Numbered from the stretch's first letter, positions 24,730 to 33,989 are shown. The stretch is DNA of 64,000 nucleotides from Bovifimicola ammoniilytica (GCF_025567085.1 NZ_JAOQJN010000006.1:165463-229462); one strand, 5' to 3'. Numbers and translations: made by a program. Notes: generated by a model from the letters alone, not told the origin.

Positions 24730-26469
24730 ATGATTAAAACAAGACTGGTGGGGCTGTTGTCCCACGCAAAAAAGTATATCGTGTATACGATTTTGTGGCA
24801 GTGGGCAGCCCTCCTGTCGCAAGTGTTGGCAGTCTTTTCTATCGCAGATTTACTGGAACGGGTAGTGTACCGGGCAGTAACCGTACCGATCATTGAGCGG
24901 ACAATACTGATTTTAGTTCTGGTTGTGGTGATTCGATTTATCTGTGAACGGATGGGAGCAAGGTCTTCCTATCTGGCGTGTGTGGATGTAAAGCGGATTC
25001 TGCGTGAAAAGATTTATGAGAAAATGTTAAAGTTGGGAGCTTCCTACAGTGAGCAGGTATCCTCTTCGGAGGTCGTACAGGTGTCAACTGAGGGTGTGGA
25101 GCAGTTGGAAACATACTTTGGAAAATATCTTCCACAATTATTTTACAGCCTGATTGCACCACTGACATTATTTATCATTCTTTGCAGAGTGAGCCTGAAA
25201 GCGAGTGTGATCCTGCTGATCTGTGTACCACTGATCCCGATTTCTATCGTGGTGGTACAGAAAGTGGCGAAGAGATTATTAAATAACTATTGGAGCATCT
25301 ATACTGGACTGGGAGATTCGTTCCTTGAAAATTTACAGGGACTTACCACACTGAAGATTTATCAGGCAGACCAGCAGAAAGCAGATGAGATAGATGTGGA
25401 ATCCCAGAATTTCCGTAAGATTACGATGAAGGTGCTGACCATGCAGCTCAATTCCACAAGCATGATGGATATTGTTGCCTATGGTGGAGCTGCGATCGGT
25501 ATGGCAGTCGCGGTGTCCGAATTCTTAAAAGGAAATATCAGTGTAGCAGGAACGTTATGTATTGTTCTGCTTGCCAGCGAGTTTTTCCTGCCACTCAGAC
25601 TGCTTGGTTCATTCTTCCATATCGCAATGAATGGTATGGCAGCGAGTGATAAGATTTTCAAGATTTTAGATCTGCCGGAACCACAGGCTGGAGAAAAAAC
25701 ACTGCCGGAGGTCGCGTTAGATGTTACATTAAAAGATGTGCACTTTTCTTATGAAGAGGACAGAGAGATTTTAAAAGGAATCAACTTAAATCTTCCGGCA
25801 GGAAGTTTTGTATCACTGGTTGGTGAATCCGGATGTGGTAAGAGTACGATTGCCGGAATCCTTGCAGCAAAGAACCGGGGATATAACGGAGAAATTACCA
25901 TCGGTGGCGTACCGCTTAATGAAGTGAATGAAACCAATCTGATGCAGAGGGTTGTTCTGGTTCGCCATAACAGCTACCTGTTCAAAGGTACAGTAGAAGA
26001 AAATCTGAAGATGGCAAAACCGGACGCAACGAAAGAAGAGATGGAAGCTGTCCTTCAGAAAGTGAATCTCTTAGGGTTCTTACAGACACAGGATGGCTTG
26101 CAGACACAGTTGCTGGAAAAAGCAAGTAACCTGTCCGGCGGTCAGTGTCAGAGACTGGTGATTGCCAGAGCGTTGCTTCGGACAGACAGTGCGGTTTATA
26201 TTTTTGATGAAGCCGCATCCAATATCGATGTAGAAAGTGAAGAACTGATCATGAATGTGATTCACGAACTGGCAAAGACAAAGACGGTGCTTCTGATCTC
26301 TCACAGACTGGCAAATGTTGTGAAGTCTGACAAGATTTATTTCTTAAAAGACGGAGAAATCAAAGAAAGCGGAAAGCATGACGAACTGATGAGCCGGAAT
26401 GGTGCGTACAGACATCTGTATGAAAGCCAGATGGCATTGGAAAACTATGGAAAAGGAGGAGTGGCATAA
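24730..26469 (+). CDS. ABC exporter subunit (CydD-like, fused membrane and ATPase domains)
   Basis: A 579-residue half-transporter. About six membrane helices lie in residues 10-300. The ATPase domain has Walker A GESGCGKST, signature NLSGGQCQRLVIARAL, Walker B YIFDEAAS and switch His in LISHRLA. I chose ATG 24730, eight bases after the upstream stop codon, over the longer frame from 24664. Its stop codon shares a base with the start of the second half-transporter, so they probably form a heterodimer. The architecture is like CydDC. Export of heme, porphyrin or a thiol is possible from context but not shown. Confidence 0.85.
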   Translation: MIKTRLVGLLSHAKKYIVYTILWQWAALLSQVLAVFSIADLLERVVYRAVTVPIIERTILILVLVVVIRFICERMGARSSYLACVDVKRILREKIYEKMLKLGASYSEQVSSSEVVQVSTEGVEQLETYFGKYLPQLFYSLIAPLTLFIILCRVSLKASVILLICVPLIPISIVVVQKVAKRLLNNYWSIYTGLGDSFLENLQGLTTLKIYQADQQKADEIDVESQNFRKITMKVLTMQLNSTSMMDIVAYGGAAIGMAVAVSEFLKGNISVAGTLCIVLLASEFFLPLRLLGSFFHIAMNGMAASDKIFKILDLPEPQAGEKTLPEVALDVTLKDVHFSYEEDREILKGINLNLPAGSFVSLVGESGCGKSTIAGILAAKNRGYNGEITIGGVPLNEVNETNLMQRVVLVRHNSYLFKGTVEENLKMAKPDATKEEMEAVLQKVNLLGFLQTQDGLQTQLLEKASNLSGGQCQRLVIARALLRTDSAVYIFDEAASNIDVESEELIMNVIHELAKTKTVLLISHRLANVVKSDKIYFLKDGEIKESGKHDELMSRNGAYRHLYESQMALENYGKGGVA

Positions 26470-28211
26470 TGAGTGAAAATACGAATACAACAAAACGCAG
26501 AAGTGCCCTCCAGATCATGGAAAGTCTGATTGGTCTGGTAAAACCCCTGCTCCATATCATGCTGGCAGCAATCATCCTTGGAACATTGGGTTATTTATGT
26601 GCAATCTTCCTGACGATACTGGCAGGACAGGTCATCGTGCATGGTCTTCTGACAGGAGTAGCCGGAATGATTGTTCCGGTGGACAATATGTGGCTGGTAT
26701 TTACTCCAGTAAAAACGATTATCACAGTCATGATCGTAATTGCAGTGCTTCGTGGAATCCTGCATTATGTGGAACAGTATTGTAATCATTTTATCGCATT
26801 TAAGCTGTTGGCAATCATCCGCCATAAAGTGTTTGCAGCACTGAGAAAACTCTGCCCGGCAAAACTGGAAGGACGGGACAAGGGAAATCTGATCTCGATT
26901 ATTACAACCGATATCGAATTACTGGAAGTGTTCTATGCACATACCATTTCCCCGATTGCGATTGCAACACTGACCTCAATTATTATGGTGATTTTTATCG
27001 GAAGATATCACTGGTTAGCAGGCGTGCTTGCACTGGCAGCTTATCTGATTGTCGGAGTAGCCATCCCGATGTGGAATGGAAAACGTGGCAGCCAGAAGGG
27101 AATGGAATTTCGGACAAACTTCGGAGAACTGAACAGCTTTGTTCTGGACTCTTTACGAGGATTGGACGAGACCATCCAGTACGGACAGGGTGAAAAGAGA
27201 AAAGAGCAGATGTCTGAGCGTTCCAAAAATCTTGCAGGAATGCAGGAGTCATTAAGCAAAATGGAAGGCTCACAGCGTTCATTTACGAACATGGTTATCC
27301 TGCTTGCATCCTTTGGAATGCTGGCACTGACAATCTGGCTGTACGACAAAGGTGCGATGGGATTCGAGGGAATCTTAACCTGTACCATCGCAATGATGGG
27401 TTCTTTCGGACCGGTAGTAGCATTATCAAGCCTTTCCAACAACCTGAACCAGACATTGGCAAGTGGTGAACGTGTTCTCTCCCTTCTGGAAGAGACGCCG
27501 CTTGTGGAAGAAATTCCGGGGGATGTGGAAACTTCCGGTGTAGAGAGCATGGAATATGAATTTAAAGGAGCAGAGGCAGAGAACGTAACATTTGCTTATG
27601 GTGAAGAAGTTATTTTAGATAACTATTCACTGAAATTACAGCCGGGTAAAATCACAGGGATTCATGGTGCGAGCGGTTCCGGAAAATCTACACTCTTAAA
27701 ACTGTTGATGCGGTTCTGGGATGTGCAGGATGGAAGTGTATCGGTAGACGGTACAGATGTCCGCAAGATTCCAACCAAGCATTTAAGAGATATGGAAAGT
27801 TATGTTACGCAGGAAACACACCTGTTCCATGATTCCATTGCAAACAACATTGCCATCGCAAAGCCGGGAGCATCCAGAGAAGAGATTATGGAAGCCGCAA
27901 AGAAAGCATCTATCCATGATTTCATTATGACACTTCCGAAAGGATATGATACAGAAGTCGGAGAACTGGGTGATACGCTGTCCGGTGGTGAAAAACAGAG
28001 AATCGGAATTGCAAGAGCATTTCTCCATGAATGCCCCCTCATTCTACTCGATGAGCCTACATCGAACCTCGACTCTTTAAATGAGGGAATTATCTTAAAA
28101 TCATTGAAAGAATCGGCCAAGAAGAAAACAGTTGTCTTGGTATCCCACAGAGTATCCACAATGAATGTGGCAGATGTGGTATATGAAATGGAGAATGGCA
28201 GAATTTCTTAA
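26469..28211 (+). CDS. ABC exporter subunit (partner half-transporter)
   Basis: A 580-residue half-transporter with an N-terminal six-helix domain (about residues 30-320) and an ATPase. Walker A is GASGSGKST, the signature TLSGGEKQRIGIARAF, Walker B LILLDEPTS, and the switch His is in LVSHRVS. The start overlaps the previous stop codon by one base (TAATG) and AAAGGAGGAG precedes it. It pairs with the preceding gene. In S. pyogenes the shr-shp-sia operon also continues into ABC exporter genes, so the grouping appears conserved. The substrate is unknown. Confidence 0.87.
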   Translation: MSENTNTTKRRSALQIMESLIGLVKPLLHIMLAAIILGTLGYLCAIFLTILAGQVIVHGLLTGVAGMIVPVDNMWLVFTPVKTIITVMIVIAVLRGILHYVEQYCNHFIAFKLLAIIRHKVFAALRKLCPAKLEGRDKGNLISIITTDIELLEVFYAHTISPIAIATLTSIIMVIFIGRYHWLAGVLALAAYLIVGVAIPMWNGKRGSQKGMEFRTNFGELNSFVLDSLRGLDETIQYGQGEKRKEQMSERSKNLAGMQESLSKMEGSQRSFTNMVILLASFGMLALTIWLYDKGAMGFEGILTCTIAMMGSFGPVVALSSLSNNLNQTLASGERVLSLLEETPLVEEIPGDVETSGVESMEYEFKGAEAENVTFAYGEEVILDNYSLKLQPGKITGIHGASGSGKSTLLKLLMRFWDVQDGSVSVDGTDVRKIPTKHLRDMESYVTQETHLFHDSIANNIAIAKPGASREEIMEAAKKASIHDFIMTLPKGYDTEVGELGDTLSGGEKQRIGIARAFLHECPLILLDEPTSNLDSLNEGIILKSLKESAKKKTVVLVSHRVSTMNVADVVYEMENGRIS

Positions 28212-28259
28212 CAGCAGGAATGCAGAAGAAATACTTTCCAAAAGGGGATAAAGTAGTAT

Positions 28260-28667
28260 ATGAAAATTGGAGAATCCAAAGAAGATTATCTGGAAGCGGC
28301 GTATGTATTGAAACGTCAGAAAGGATATGTTCGTAATTCTATGCTTAGTGATTATCTGAACTATTCCAAAGCGAGTGTTTCAGTTGCAGTACGTGGACTG
28401 CTGGCAGATGGATATGTAATAAAAGACCGATATGGCAGCATTGAACTGACAGAAGAAGGAAGAAAGATTGCAAAAAAAATCTATGCAAGGCATGTGCTTT
28501 TAGAAGAATTTTTACGACGAATAGGAGTATCTTCGGAAACTGCAAATCATGATGCGTGTCGGATGGAACATACAATCAGCGAAGAATCTTATAAAAAGAT
28601 TCAAGAATTGGTACGGAAGATGAAGGAAGAGAATACGTTAAACGAAGAAATGAAATTAACGAATTAA
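28260..28667 (+). CDS. DtxR-family metal-dependent repressor
   Basis: A 135-residue compact DtxR/MntR-type repressor. It has a winged HTH at residues 1-65 (SKEDYLEAAYVLKRQ, SMLSDYLNYSKASVSVAVRGLL, ELTEEGRKIA), then the dimerisation and metal segment with HVLLEEFLRRIGVS and ANHDACRMEHTISEE. It lacks the C-terminal SH3 domain of full DtxR. It closes the heme operon, so feedback control of the operon by iron or manganese is likely. A terminator follows. Confidence 0.87.
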   Translation: MKIGESKEDYLEAAYVLKRQKGYVRNSMLSDYLNYSKASVSVAVRGLLADGYVIKDRYGSIELTEEGRKIAKKIYARHVLLEEFLRRIGVSSETANHDACRMEHTISEESYKKIQELVRKMKEENTLNEEMKLTN

Positions 28668-28676
28668 ATCAAAAAC

Positions 28677-28715
28677 AGGAAAGGCGGTGGAGAGATTTCA
28701 CTGTCTTTTCTGCTT
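28677..28715 (+). terminator. Terminator at the end of the heme operon
   Basis: AGGAAAGGCGGTG (28677-28689) pairs with CACTGTCTTTTCT (28699-28711) through 13 pairs, three of them G-U, then GCTTTAAAA. The U-tract is short. Confidence 0.65.
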
Positions 28716-28748
28716 TAAAAATGAAGTAACATAAGAAAAGGGATACAA

Positions 28749-29447
28749 ATGAAAAAAGTATTGATTGCTGCGGATGAGGTAGATAAGTGGAGTCAACTTT
28801 GTGAAGGGTTAAAAAATGAGTGGGAATGTACGACCGTTAATCTGGATGTGTTTGAAAAATTCCATACCATAGCGGTCTATGACGCAGTATTGATGCTTGT
28901 GAGAAATGATAACGGAAAGCTGGGCAGGCTGATTTGGGAAGTCCGGCAGTACAGCAGGGCTCCGATTATTGTAGTGATACCGGGGATTCAGGCGGTAAAA
29001 AAGTATATCGAATGGGGTGCAGACCTAGTATTTCCACATCCTTCGGTCAGCTTGATCAACACGTACCTGTATGCATTACTCAGACGTTCCGATATCACAT
29101 GGAACACTGGAAGAAAAAGAGAAAAGCAGGAGATCATAAGGAAAGGAAAACTTCTAATTGACTGCCGTTATCATACTGTTTACTGGGGGAAGCATGAGCT
29201 TGCAACCCTAAATGAGCGAGAAAAGGCATTCCTGTATCTGTTGGCAGATGCCTCCAGACAGGTAGTTACCCATGAGATTATCTTTGAACAGTTATGGAAA
29301 GAACCATATGGAGATGACTCTGCCAACATGATCTGGTGTTTTGTACGCAGACTCCGCAAAAAAATGGAAAAGACAGAACCGGAGGCTGCAAAGATAATTC
29401 AGAGTATACGAAAGGTGGGATATTATTTAGATATAGACAGACATTGA
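28749..29447 (+). CDS. Winged-helix response regulator with degenerate receiver
   Basis: A 232-residue protein. Residues 1-115 resemble a CheY-like receiver (KKVLIAADEV, DAVLMLVRND, APIIVVIPG), but the phosphoacceptor Asp position reads AVLMLV, so phosphorylation is doubtful. Residues about 130-230 form an OmpR/PhoB DNA-binding domain (ATLNEREKAFLYLLADA, IFEQLWKEPYGDDSANMIWCFVRRLRKK, IRKVGYYL). AAAAGGG lies before the ATG. No sensor kinase gene is adjacent, so it is an orphan regulator. Confidence 0.8.
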   Translation: MKKVLIAADEVDKWSQLCEGLKNEWECTTVNLDVFEKFHTIAVYDAVLMLVRNDNGKLGRLIWEVRQYSRAPIIVVIPGIQAVKKYIEWGADLVFPHPSVSLINTYLYALLRRSDITWNTGRKREKQEIIRKGKLLIDCRYHTVYWGKHELATLNEREKAFLYLLADASRQVVTHEIIFEQLWKEPYGDDSANMIWCFVRRLRKKMEKTEPEAAKIIQSIRKVGYYLDIDRH

Positions 29448-29494
29448 GCAAAATGTAGAAAAATGTCGAATTATGCGAAAAGTGACTGGCAGAT

Positions 29495-29528
29495 GACTGT
29501 TACATTACACAGTTCTGACAGTCTTTTT
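29495..29528 (+). terminator. Possible terminator after the response regulator
   Basis: GACTGT (29495-29500) and ACAGTC (29518-29523) pair, followed by TTTTT. The stem is short with a large loop. Confidence 0.4.
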
Positions 29529-29634
29529 CTATATACTTCTTTTTGTGGTGTTTTAGTAAGGCATGACAAGGAGAAGAGTTATATTTGCATCAATGGAAGT
29601 CCTTAAAAAAACAAAAGAGTAAGGGAAAAAGAAG

Positions 29635-29666
29635 TGCTGTAATCGAAGAGGTTGCAGCATTTTTTT
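29635..29666 (+). terminator. Terminator-like hairpin before the sigma-like gene
   Basis: TGCTGTAA (29635-29642) and TTGCAGCA (29652-29659) form an 8-bp stem with one wobble, followed by seven T. With 29495-29528 and the ribosome-site hairpin at 29716, it accounts for most of the 314-base gap 29448-29761. Confidence 0.6.
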
Positions 29667-29715
29667 ATTCGACATTTTTCGAACATTATAACGTACATAT
29701 CCGGTCACCGCCATG

Positions 29716-29754
29716 CTCCGATTTGATTTCTATACCAAAAATCAGATCGGAGGA
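29716..29754 (+). promoter_or_regulatory. Hairpin sequestering the ribosome-binding site
   Basis: CTCCGATTTGAT (29716-29727) pairs with ATCAGATCGGAG (29741-29752), 12 pairs with one G-U, around a 13-base loop. The Shine-Dalgarno GGAGGA (29749-29754) lies in the descending arm, so folding would block translation of the gene starting at 29762. An RNA switch or thermosensor-like control is possible. Confidence 0.55.
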
Positions 29755-29761
29755 AAGCTAA

Positions 29762-30196
29762 ATGGCTTATAACAAGACAAGTGAAGAACGAAAGTGGAAT
29801 TATTGGAAAGAACAGGAAGAAAAGAAACTGCGTGAACTGGGAATGGAAGAAGAGAAGATCCAAAAGTTGCGCCAGATGGACAGGGAAGATTTTCTGGAAG
29901 AGCGCAGATTCCGGGAACATCTGGATGAAATGATGCAGGATATGGATTCCATAAAACAAAGGGACAGAGGACGGTTTGCACAGGATATCCGAGAACTTTT
30001 AGACAACATTGGAGACCGACGGATCTATGAATTATTAAAGGGCACAGAACATCAGACATTAGAGATACTTTTGCTTAGTACATGGGGATATTCAGGAAGA
30101 GAGATTGCCAAAATTATGGGAATGGCAGAACAGACCGTTTATACCAAAAGAAACCGTTTAAGAAAAAAATTAAATAATTTGTCGAAAATTGAATAA
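29762..30196 (+). CDS. Sigma-70 region-4-like HTH protein
   Basis: A 144-residue protein. The N-terminal ~95 residues are highly charged helix (RKWNYWKEQEEKKLRELGMEEEKIQKLRQMDREDFLEERRF is typical). The C-terminal part, TLEILLLSTWGYSGREIAKIMGMAEQTVYTKRNRLRKKL, is a sigma region-4 helix-turn-helix. Such proteins occur widely in Firmicutes conjugative elements as regulators rather than full sigma factors. A GGAGGA lies 7 bases before the ATG but inside a hairpin. It precedes a structured non-coding stretch and a helicase. Confidence 0.75.
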   Translation: MAYNKTSEERKWNYWKEQEEKKLRELGMEEEKIQKLRQMDREDFLEERRFREHLDEMMQDMDSIKQRDRGRFAQDIRELLDNIGDRRIYELLKGTEHQTLEILLLSTWGYSGREIAKIMGMAEQTVYTKRNRLRKKLNNLSKIE

Positions 30197-30713
30197 TAAC
30201 AGCATTTTTCATCGGCTATTTAATAGGCAGGTAAATTTTGCCAGTGTACTTTGACAATCCTATACCAGCATTACAGGTACGTTCCCGTAAGTAGAAGCGT
30301 GTTAGGAAGGCGCGAGGACAAATGAAAATGACAGGAAAGAATATAAAAAATTCTTTGCTGGTGTTTTTGTTTCGAGCGAATTACCTTTAACTGAAACAGG
30401 ACCGTGGCGGTCTTTTGCGAGGATCACTTACGAGGGGATAATGATACATAGGAACTGCCAGTGAGCAGAGGATGGACTTTGGGTTGTAATCAGCAAGACC
30501 TTTAGAAAATCCATGAGTGGTGCAATGCCAAGCATCCGCCTGTAATGTTCCCGTAAGGCAATGGGGGAGTCGAGGACAAATACAACGCCAAAAAACAAAA
30601 GTATAAGAAATCAAGGAAGAATGTGTCGTTGATATCAGATACATGCGGCTGTAGGGAGAAATCCTTTACAGCCGTATTGATGTGGTATCAGCACGCATAT
30701 TAGGTAACAAATT
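30197..30713 (+). ncRNA. Structured non-coding stretch upstream of the helicase (candidate leader RNA)
   Basis: 517 bases without a convincing gene. Two copies of GTTCCCGTAAG (30281-30291, 30547-30557) each lie about 20 bases ahead of CGAGGACAAAT (30313-30323, 30571-30581). A terminator-like hairpin, GACCG-TGG-CGGTC then TTTT, is at 30400-30416. A 22-codon ORF with GAGGA before its ATG (30322-30390) ends just before this hairpin, the layout of a leader-peptide attenuator. I cannot match it to a known RNA family. The moderately GC-rich, gene-free sequence supports a structured RNA. Confidence 0.35.
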
Positions 30714-32681
30714 ATGTATTACACAAAAGAATATTTAAAAAGAGCGCATCGTGAAATTGATACAATCTTTCGTGTGCTGTTTCCAGAACATGGAATGGCA
30801 GTAAGGGAAGAACAGATTATGTTATGCCACGAAATGCTGGATAACCTGCTGGGAAGAAACATAGCACTGTGTGATGCGGGTGTCGGTATCGGCAAGACGT
30901 ATGCCTATCTGGTGGCCTGTGTTCTGATGAGAAAATATTCTCTCCTTGCAGAAGGATGTTCCCCTTATGAGCAGCGTCCGATCGTGATATCTACTTCCAG
31001 CATTACACTCCAGAAAGCAATTCTTACAGAATATATCCCTTTTCTCTCCCGGATTCTTCAGGAGAACGGGACGATTCAGGCCCCTATTAAAGCTGTGATA
31101 CGAAAAGGGAAAGAGCATTTTGTCTGCGATGAGAGGTTGGAGCAACGAATCGTTGCAATCGAAGAAAAAAACAAAAATGCGTTGCAGAAAGAAGCTCTGC
31201 TGTCGTTGAAAGAACATTATGATATGGACGAAGTGTCCAACTTAAGTGGGTTTGACAGAAGGATGGTGAGTGTACCGAAGTTCTGTTCGGGAGACTGCCC
31301 GAAAAGAGGCTCATGCAGGTATCAGCAGTATCTGGAGCGTTCCAGAGATCATGAAATGTTCATTCAGATCTGTAATCACAATTATCTGCTGGCTGATGGT
31401 TATCACAGGCTGCAGGATTACCGCCCGTTATTAAAAGACTACCGGGCATTGATTGTCGATGAAGCACATAAGCTGCCGGATGCGGCAAAGCAGATGTTCG
31501 GGAAGAGCCTCTGTTATGACGATATCCGGGAAATCTGCTTTTATCTTGGGAAAGAGTACCAAGGCCCGGAGATAAGAAAACTGTCTGGGACGATCCGTAT
31601 GGTGCTGGACATCATAGGAGAAAACCACAGAACCAGATATGGGATAAAAGAAGAATTCCACATGACAGAAGAGTGTGCAATGTATTTATGTGAGGGGATA
31701 CAGACCATGAATAAGATCATAGAAAAATTAGAAAAGAAGATTCCGAAGTGGATCAGAAACAAGCTGGAAGAAACCAGAAGTGTGTTGGAATACTTTTTCC
31801 ATCAGGATAAGAAGTATGTACTGCATCTGAAGCAGGACCATGATCACAGGATTATATTGTGTGCATCCAGCAGGCGGATTCCACAGTATCTGGACCAGAT
31901 GTTATGGAGCAGAGGAATGGGAGCGATTCTTACAAGCGGAACTTTAAAAACCGGACAGGGATTTTCCCACATTCGGAAAATGACAGGATTACAGAGAGTG
32001 CGGAGAGTCCGGGAATATGTGGCAGACTCCCCGTTTGAATATCAGAAGAACTGTCTTTTATATCTGCCTAAGAATTTGAAAAAATCCAGAAGAGGAAGTC
32101 AGGAAGAGGCGGAGATGATAGCAGGCCATATCCATTCACTGATCTGTTCGACTTACGGGCATACGCTGGTGCTGTTCACATCTTATCATTTGATGGGAAA
32201 CGTTTACCAGATGTTAAGGGATGAAATTCCGTTCCCGATGATAGAGGTGTGGAGACATTCACCGGAAGAGATCACAAGATTTAAACAGATGGACAATGCT
32301 GTCCTTTTTGCAGCCGGCTCCTGTTGGGAAGGAGTAGACTTCCCTGGAGATATGGTATCTTCGCTGATTATAGTAAAACTGCCCTTTGCTGTTCCTGATC
32401 CCATCAGCGAAGCACAGAAGAAGGAATATGCCAGCCTGAAAGATTATATTCAGGCAGTGATTGTTCCAGACATGCAGAAAAAACTAAGACAGGGATTCGG
32501 ACGGGCACTCCGCACCGAGACAGATACTTGTGTCGTGTCCATTTTAGACGAGCGTGCAGGAGAAGGCGGCAGGTATCATGAGGAAGTGATGTGTGCGCTT
32601 CCAAGCTGCAAGATGGCAAAAGACATCAAGGATATCCAGCACTTTATCCGAAACCGGAAAGGCGTGGAATACTACCTGTAA
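30714..32681 (+). CDS. DinG/Rad3-type (XPD-like) DNA helicase
   Basis: A 655-residue superfamily 2 helicase. The nucleotide loop DAGVGIGKT is at 54-62, motif Ia STSSITLQKA and the DEAH box VDEAHKL. Cysteines in EHFVCDE and FCSGDCPKRGSC fit the Fe-S cluster of the XPD/DinG group. Motifs V and VI are SCWEGVDFPGD and RQGFGRALR. These enzymes unwind 5'-tailed DNA, R-loops or G-quadruplexes. There is no N-terminal exonuclease. No clear Shine-Dalgarno sequence is seen before the ATG, so expression may depend on the leader region. It may belong to the same mobile unit as the sigma-like gene upstream or the recombinases downstream. Confidence 0.87.
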   Translation: MYYTKEYLKRAHREIDTIFRVLFPEHGMAVREEQIMLCHEMLDNLLGRNIALCDAGVGIGKTYAYLVACVLMRKYSLLAEGCSPYEQRPIVISTSSITLQKAILTEYIPFLSRILQENGTIQAPIKAVIRKGKEHFVCDERLEQRIVAIEEKNKNALQKEALLSLKEHYDMDEVSNLSGFDRRMVSVPKFCSGDCPKRGSCRYQQYLERSRDHEMFIQICNHNYLLADGYHRLQDYRPLLKDYRALIVDEAHKLPDAAKQMFGKSLCYDDIREICFYLGKEYQGPEIRKLSGTIRMVLDIIGENHRTRYGIKEEFHMTEECAMYLCEGIQTMNKIIEKLEKKIPKWIRNKLEETRSVLEYFFHQDKKYVLHLKQDHDHRIILCASSRRIPQYLDQMLWSRGMGAILTSGTLKTGQGFSHIRKMTGLQRVRRVREYVADSPFEYQKNCLLYLPKNLKKSRRGSQEEAEMIAGHIHSLICSTYGHTLVLFTSYHLMGNVYQMLRDEIPFPMIEVWRHSPEEITRFKQMDNAVLFAAGSCWEGVDFPGDMVSSLIIVKLPFAVPDPISEAQKKEYASLKDYIQAVIVPDMQKKLRQGFGRALRTETDTCVVSILDERAGEGGRYHEEVMCALPSCKMAKDIKDIQHFIRNRKGVEYYL

Positions 32682-32692
32682 CCGTTCGTGGT

Positions 32693-32712
32693 TCTGCTAC
32701 AGAAATAGCAGA
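32693..32712. other. Short perfect hairpin after the helicase gene
   Basis: TCTGCTA and TAGCAGA are separated by CAGAAA and followed by TTTA. This is a weak terminator or a recombination-site half palindrome near the edge of the recombinase set. Confidence 0.3.
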
Positions 32713-32836
32713 TTTAGCACGAAAAGTTTGGTCGTATTTCAAGGGCGTTTTCGGTGGGATTGTTGGTATTGATGAATAGCTATTTCGGCATGAAGTGGGT
32801 ATACTGTGTATAGCGTTAGAGGAAAGGAGGCAGCTT

Positions 32837-33961
32837 ATGATATACAAGGTGGAAACGATAAAAGATGGAACAGAAAAATATTTTTTCATCAGAAATCTGG
32901 AAACAATGAGTATTGAAGAACTGCCAAGTAAATATCTAATGCATAAGATTAAATGTAAACGTTCACCAAATACAGTGAAACGCACAGCATTTTCAATCTG
33001 CTATTATATGAAATATATGGCAGAGAAAGAAATGGAACTCACAGAAGTCTATCAGTTAGATTATGAAAAACAGACAGAACACTTTGTGGAATTTTTATAC
33101 TGGCTTAAAGCCGGAAACCATACAGAGCAAACGGCTGGAGAAAAGAAGTGTCCGAATGAAGGAACCTGCAACGCATACTTAAAAGATGTGTTCAGGTTCT
33201 ATTTATTTATAGAGGCAGAATATGAACAGTACGGAAGTCTCAAAACCTTATCGTATAACCAGATTATAGCGGTTAATCAGGTGGGAGTAAAAAAGGTACT
33301 GCGGAATCATTCTTTTAAAGCCTATCTGAAGGAAGAGGAACATCGTGGGAGAACAGCAAAAGAAAATCAGATTATTACAATTTTACAGGCCTGTACGAAC
33401 CGAAGAGATCAGCTTCTGTTACTTATGTTAGCAGAAACCGGATACAGAATTGGGGAACTACTGGGAGTAAAATATGTCAAAGATATTGATTATAGGAATC
33501 ACATGATAAGGGTATGCTTCCGGGAAGATAATGAAAATGAAGCGAGAGCCAAAAATGCGGAATACAGAAGTGCCAAGATAAGTAATGATACGTTTGAATT
33601 TCTCATGGATTATCTGGCAAAATATCGGAAAATCCTGCAACATCAGGATTACCTGTTTGTGAATATCATGGGTGAGAACATTGGAAAGCCATTAAGAGTG
33701 GACAGTGTATATGATATGTTGGACCGAATGGAAAAGAAAACCGGAGTTAAAATCACACCCCACATGTTACGTCACTATTTTGCAAATATGCGAAAGCAGG
33801 CAGGATGGGAACTGGAAATGATCAGTCAGGCATTGGGGCATAAACATTTGGATACGACTATAAAGTATCTGGACTGGCTGGATGATGAACTGATAGAAGC
33901 AAGTAATGAGTTTTATGCACAACACACTGCTATTTATGGGGCGGAACGTCTGCTGGAGTAG
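32837..33961 (+). CDS. Tyrosine recombinase 1 (TnpA-like)
   Basis: A 374-residue recombinase. The N-terminal core-binding domain (SPNTVKRTAFSICYYMKYM) is followed by the catalytic domain: Arg in LAETGYRIGELLG, HMLRHYFANM (H-x-x-R-H), LGHKHLDTTIKYLD with the Tyr nucleophile. I chose the ATG at 32837, with AAAGGAGG nine bases before it, rather than an in-frame start at 32795. TnpA of Tn554 is similar in size (361 residues). It acts with the two recombinases downstream. Confidence 0.88.
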   Translation: MIYKVETIKDGTEKYFFIRNLETMSIEELPSKYLMHKIKCKRSPNTVKRTAFSICYYMKYMAEKEMELTEVYQLDYEKQTEHFVEFLYWLKAGNHTEQTAGEKKCPNEGTCNAYLKDVFRFYLFIEAEYEQYGSLKTLSYNQIIAVNQVGVKKVLRNHSFKAYLKEEEHRGRTAKENQIITILQACTNRRDQLLLLMLAETGYRIGELLGVKYVKDIDYRNHMIRVCFREDNENEARAKNAEYRSAKISNDTFEFLMDYLAKYRKILQHQDYLFVNIMGENIGKPLRVDSVYDMLDRMEKKTGVKITPHMLRHYFANMRKQAGWELEMISQALGHKHLDTTIKYLDWLDDELIEASNEFYAQHTAIYGAERLLE

Positions 33962-33989
33962 GGAGGTGTGAGAAATACCTATATATTTA

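Noticed and set aside
30197..30713. Group II intron fragment
   Set aside because: No domain V-type sequence and no intron reverse transcriptase nearby.
32591..32779. 62-codon ORF at the end of the helicase gene
   Set aside because: Overlaps the helicase in another frame, and the non-overlapping part has no recognisable features.
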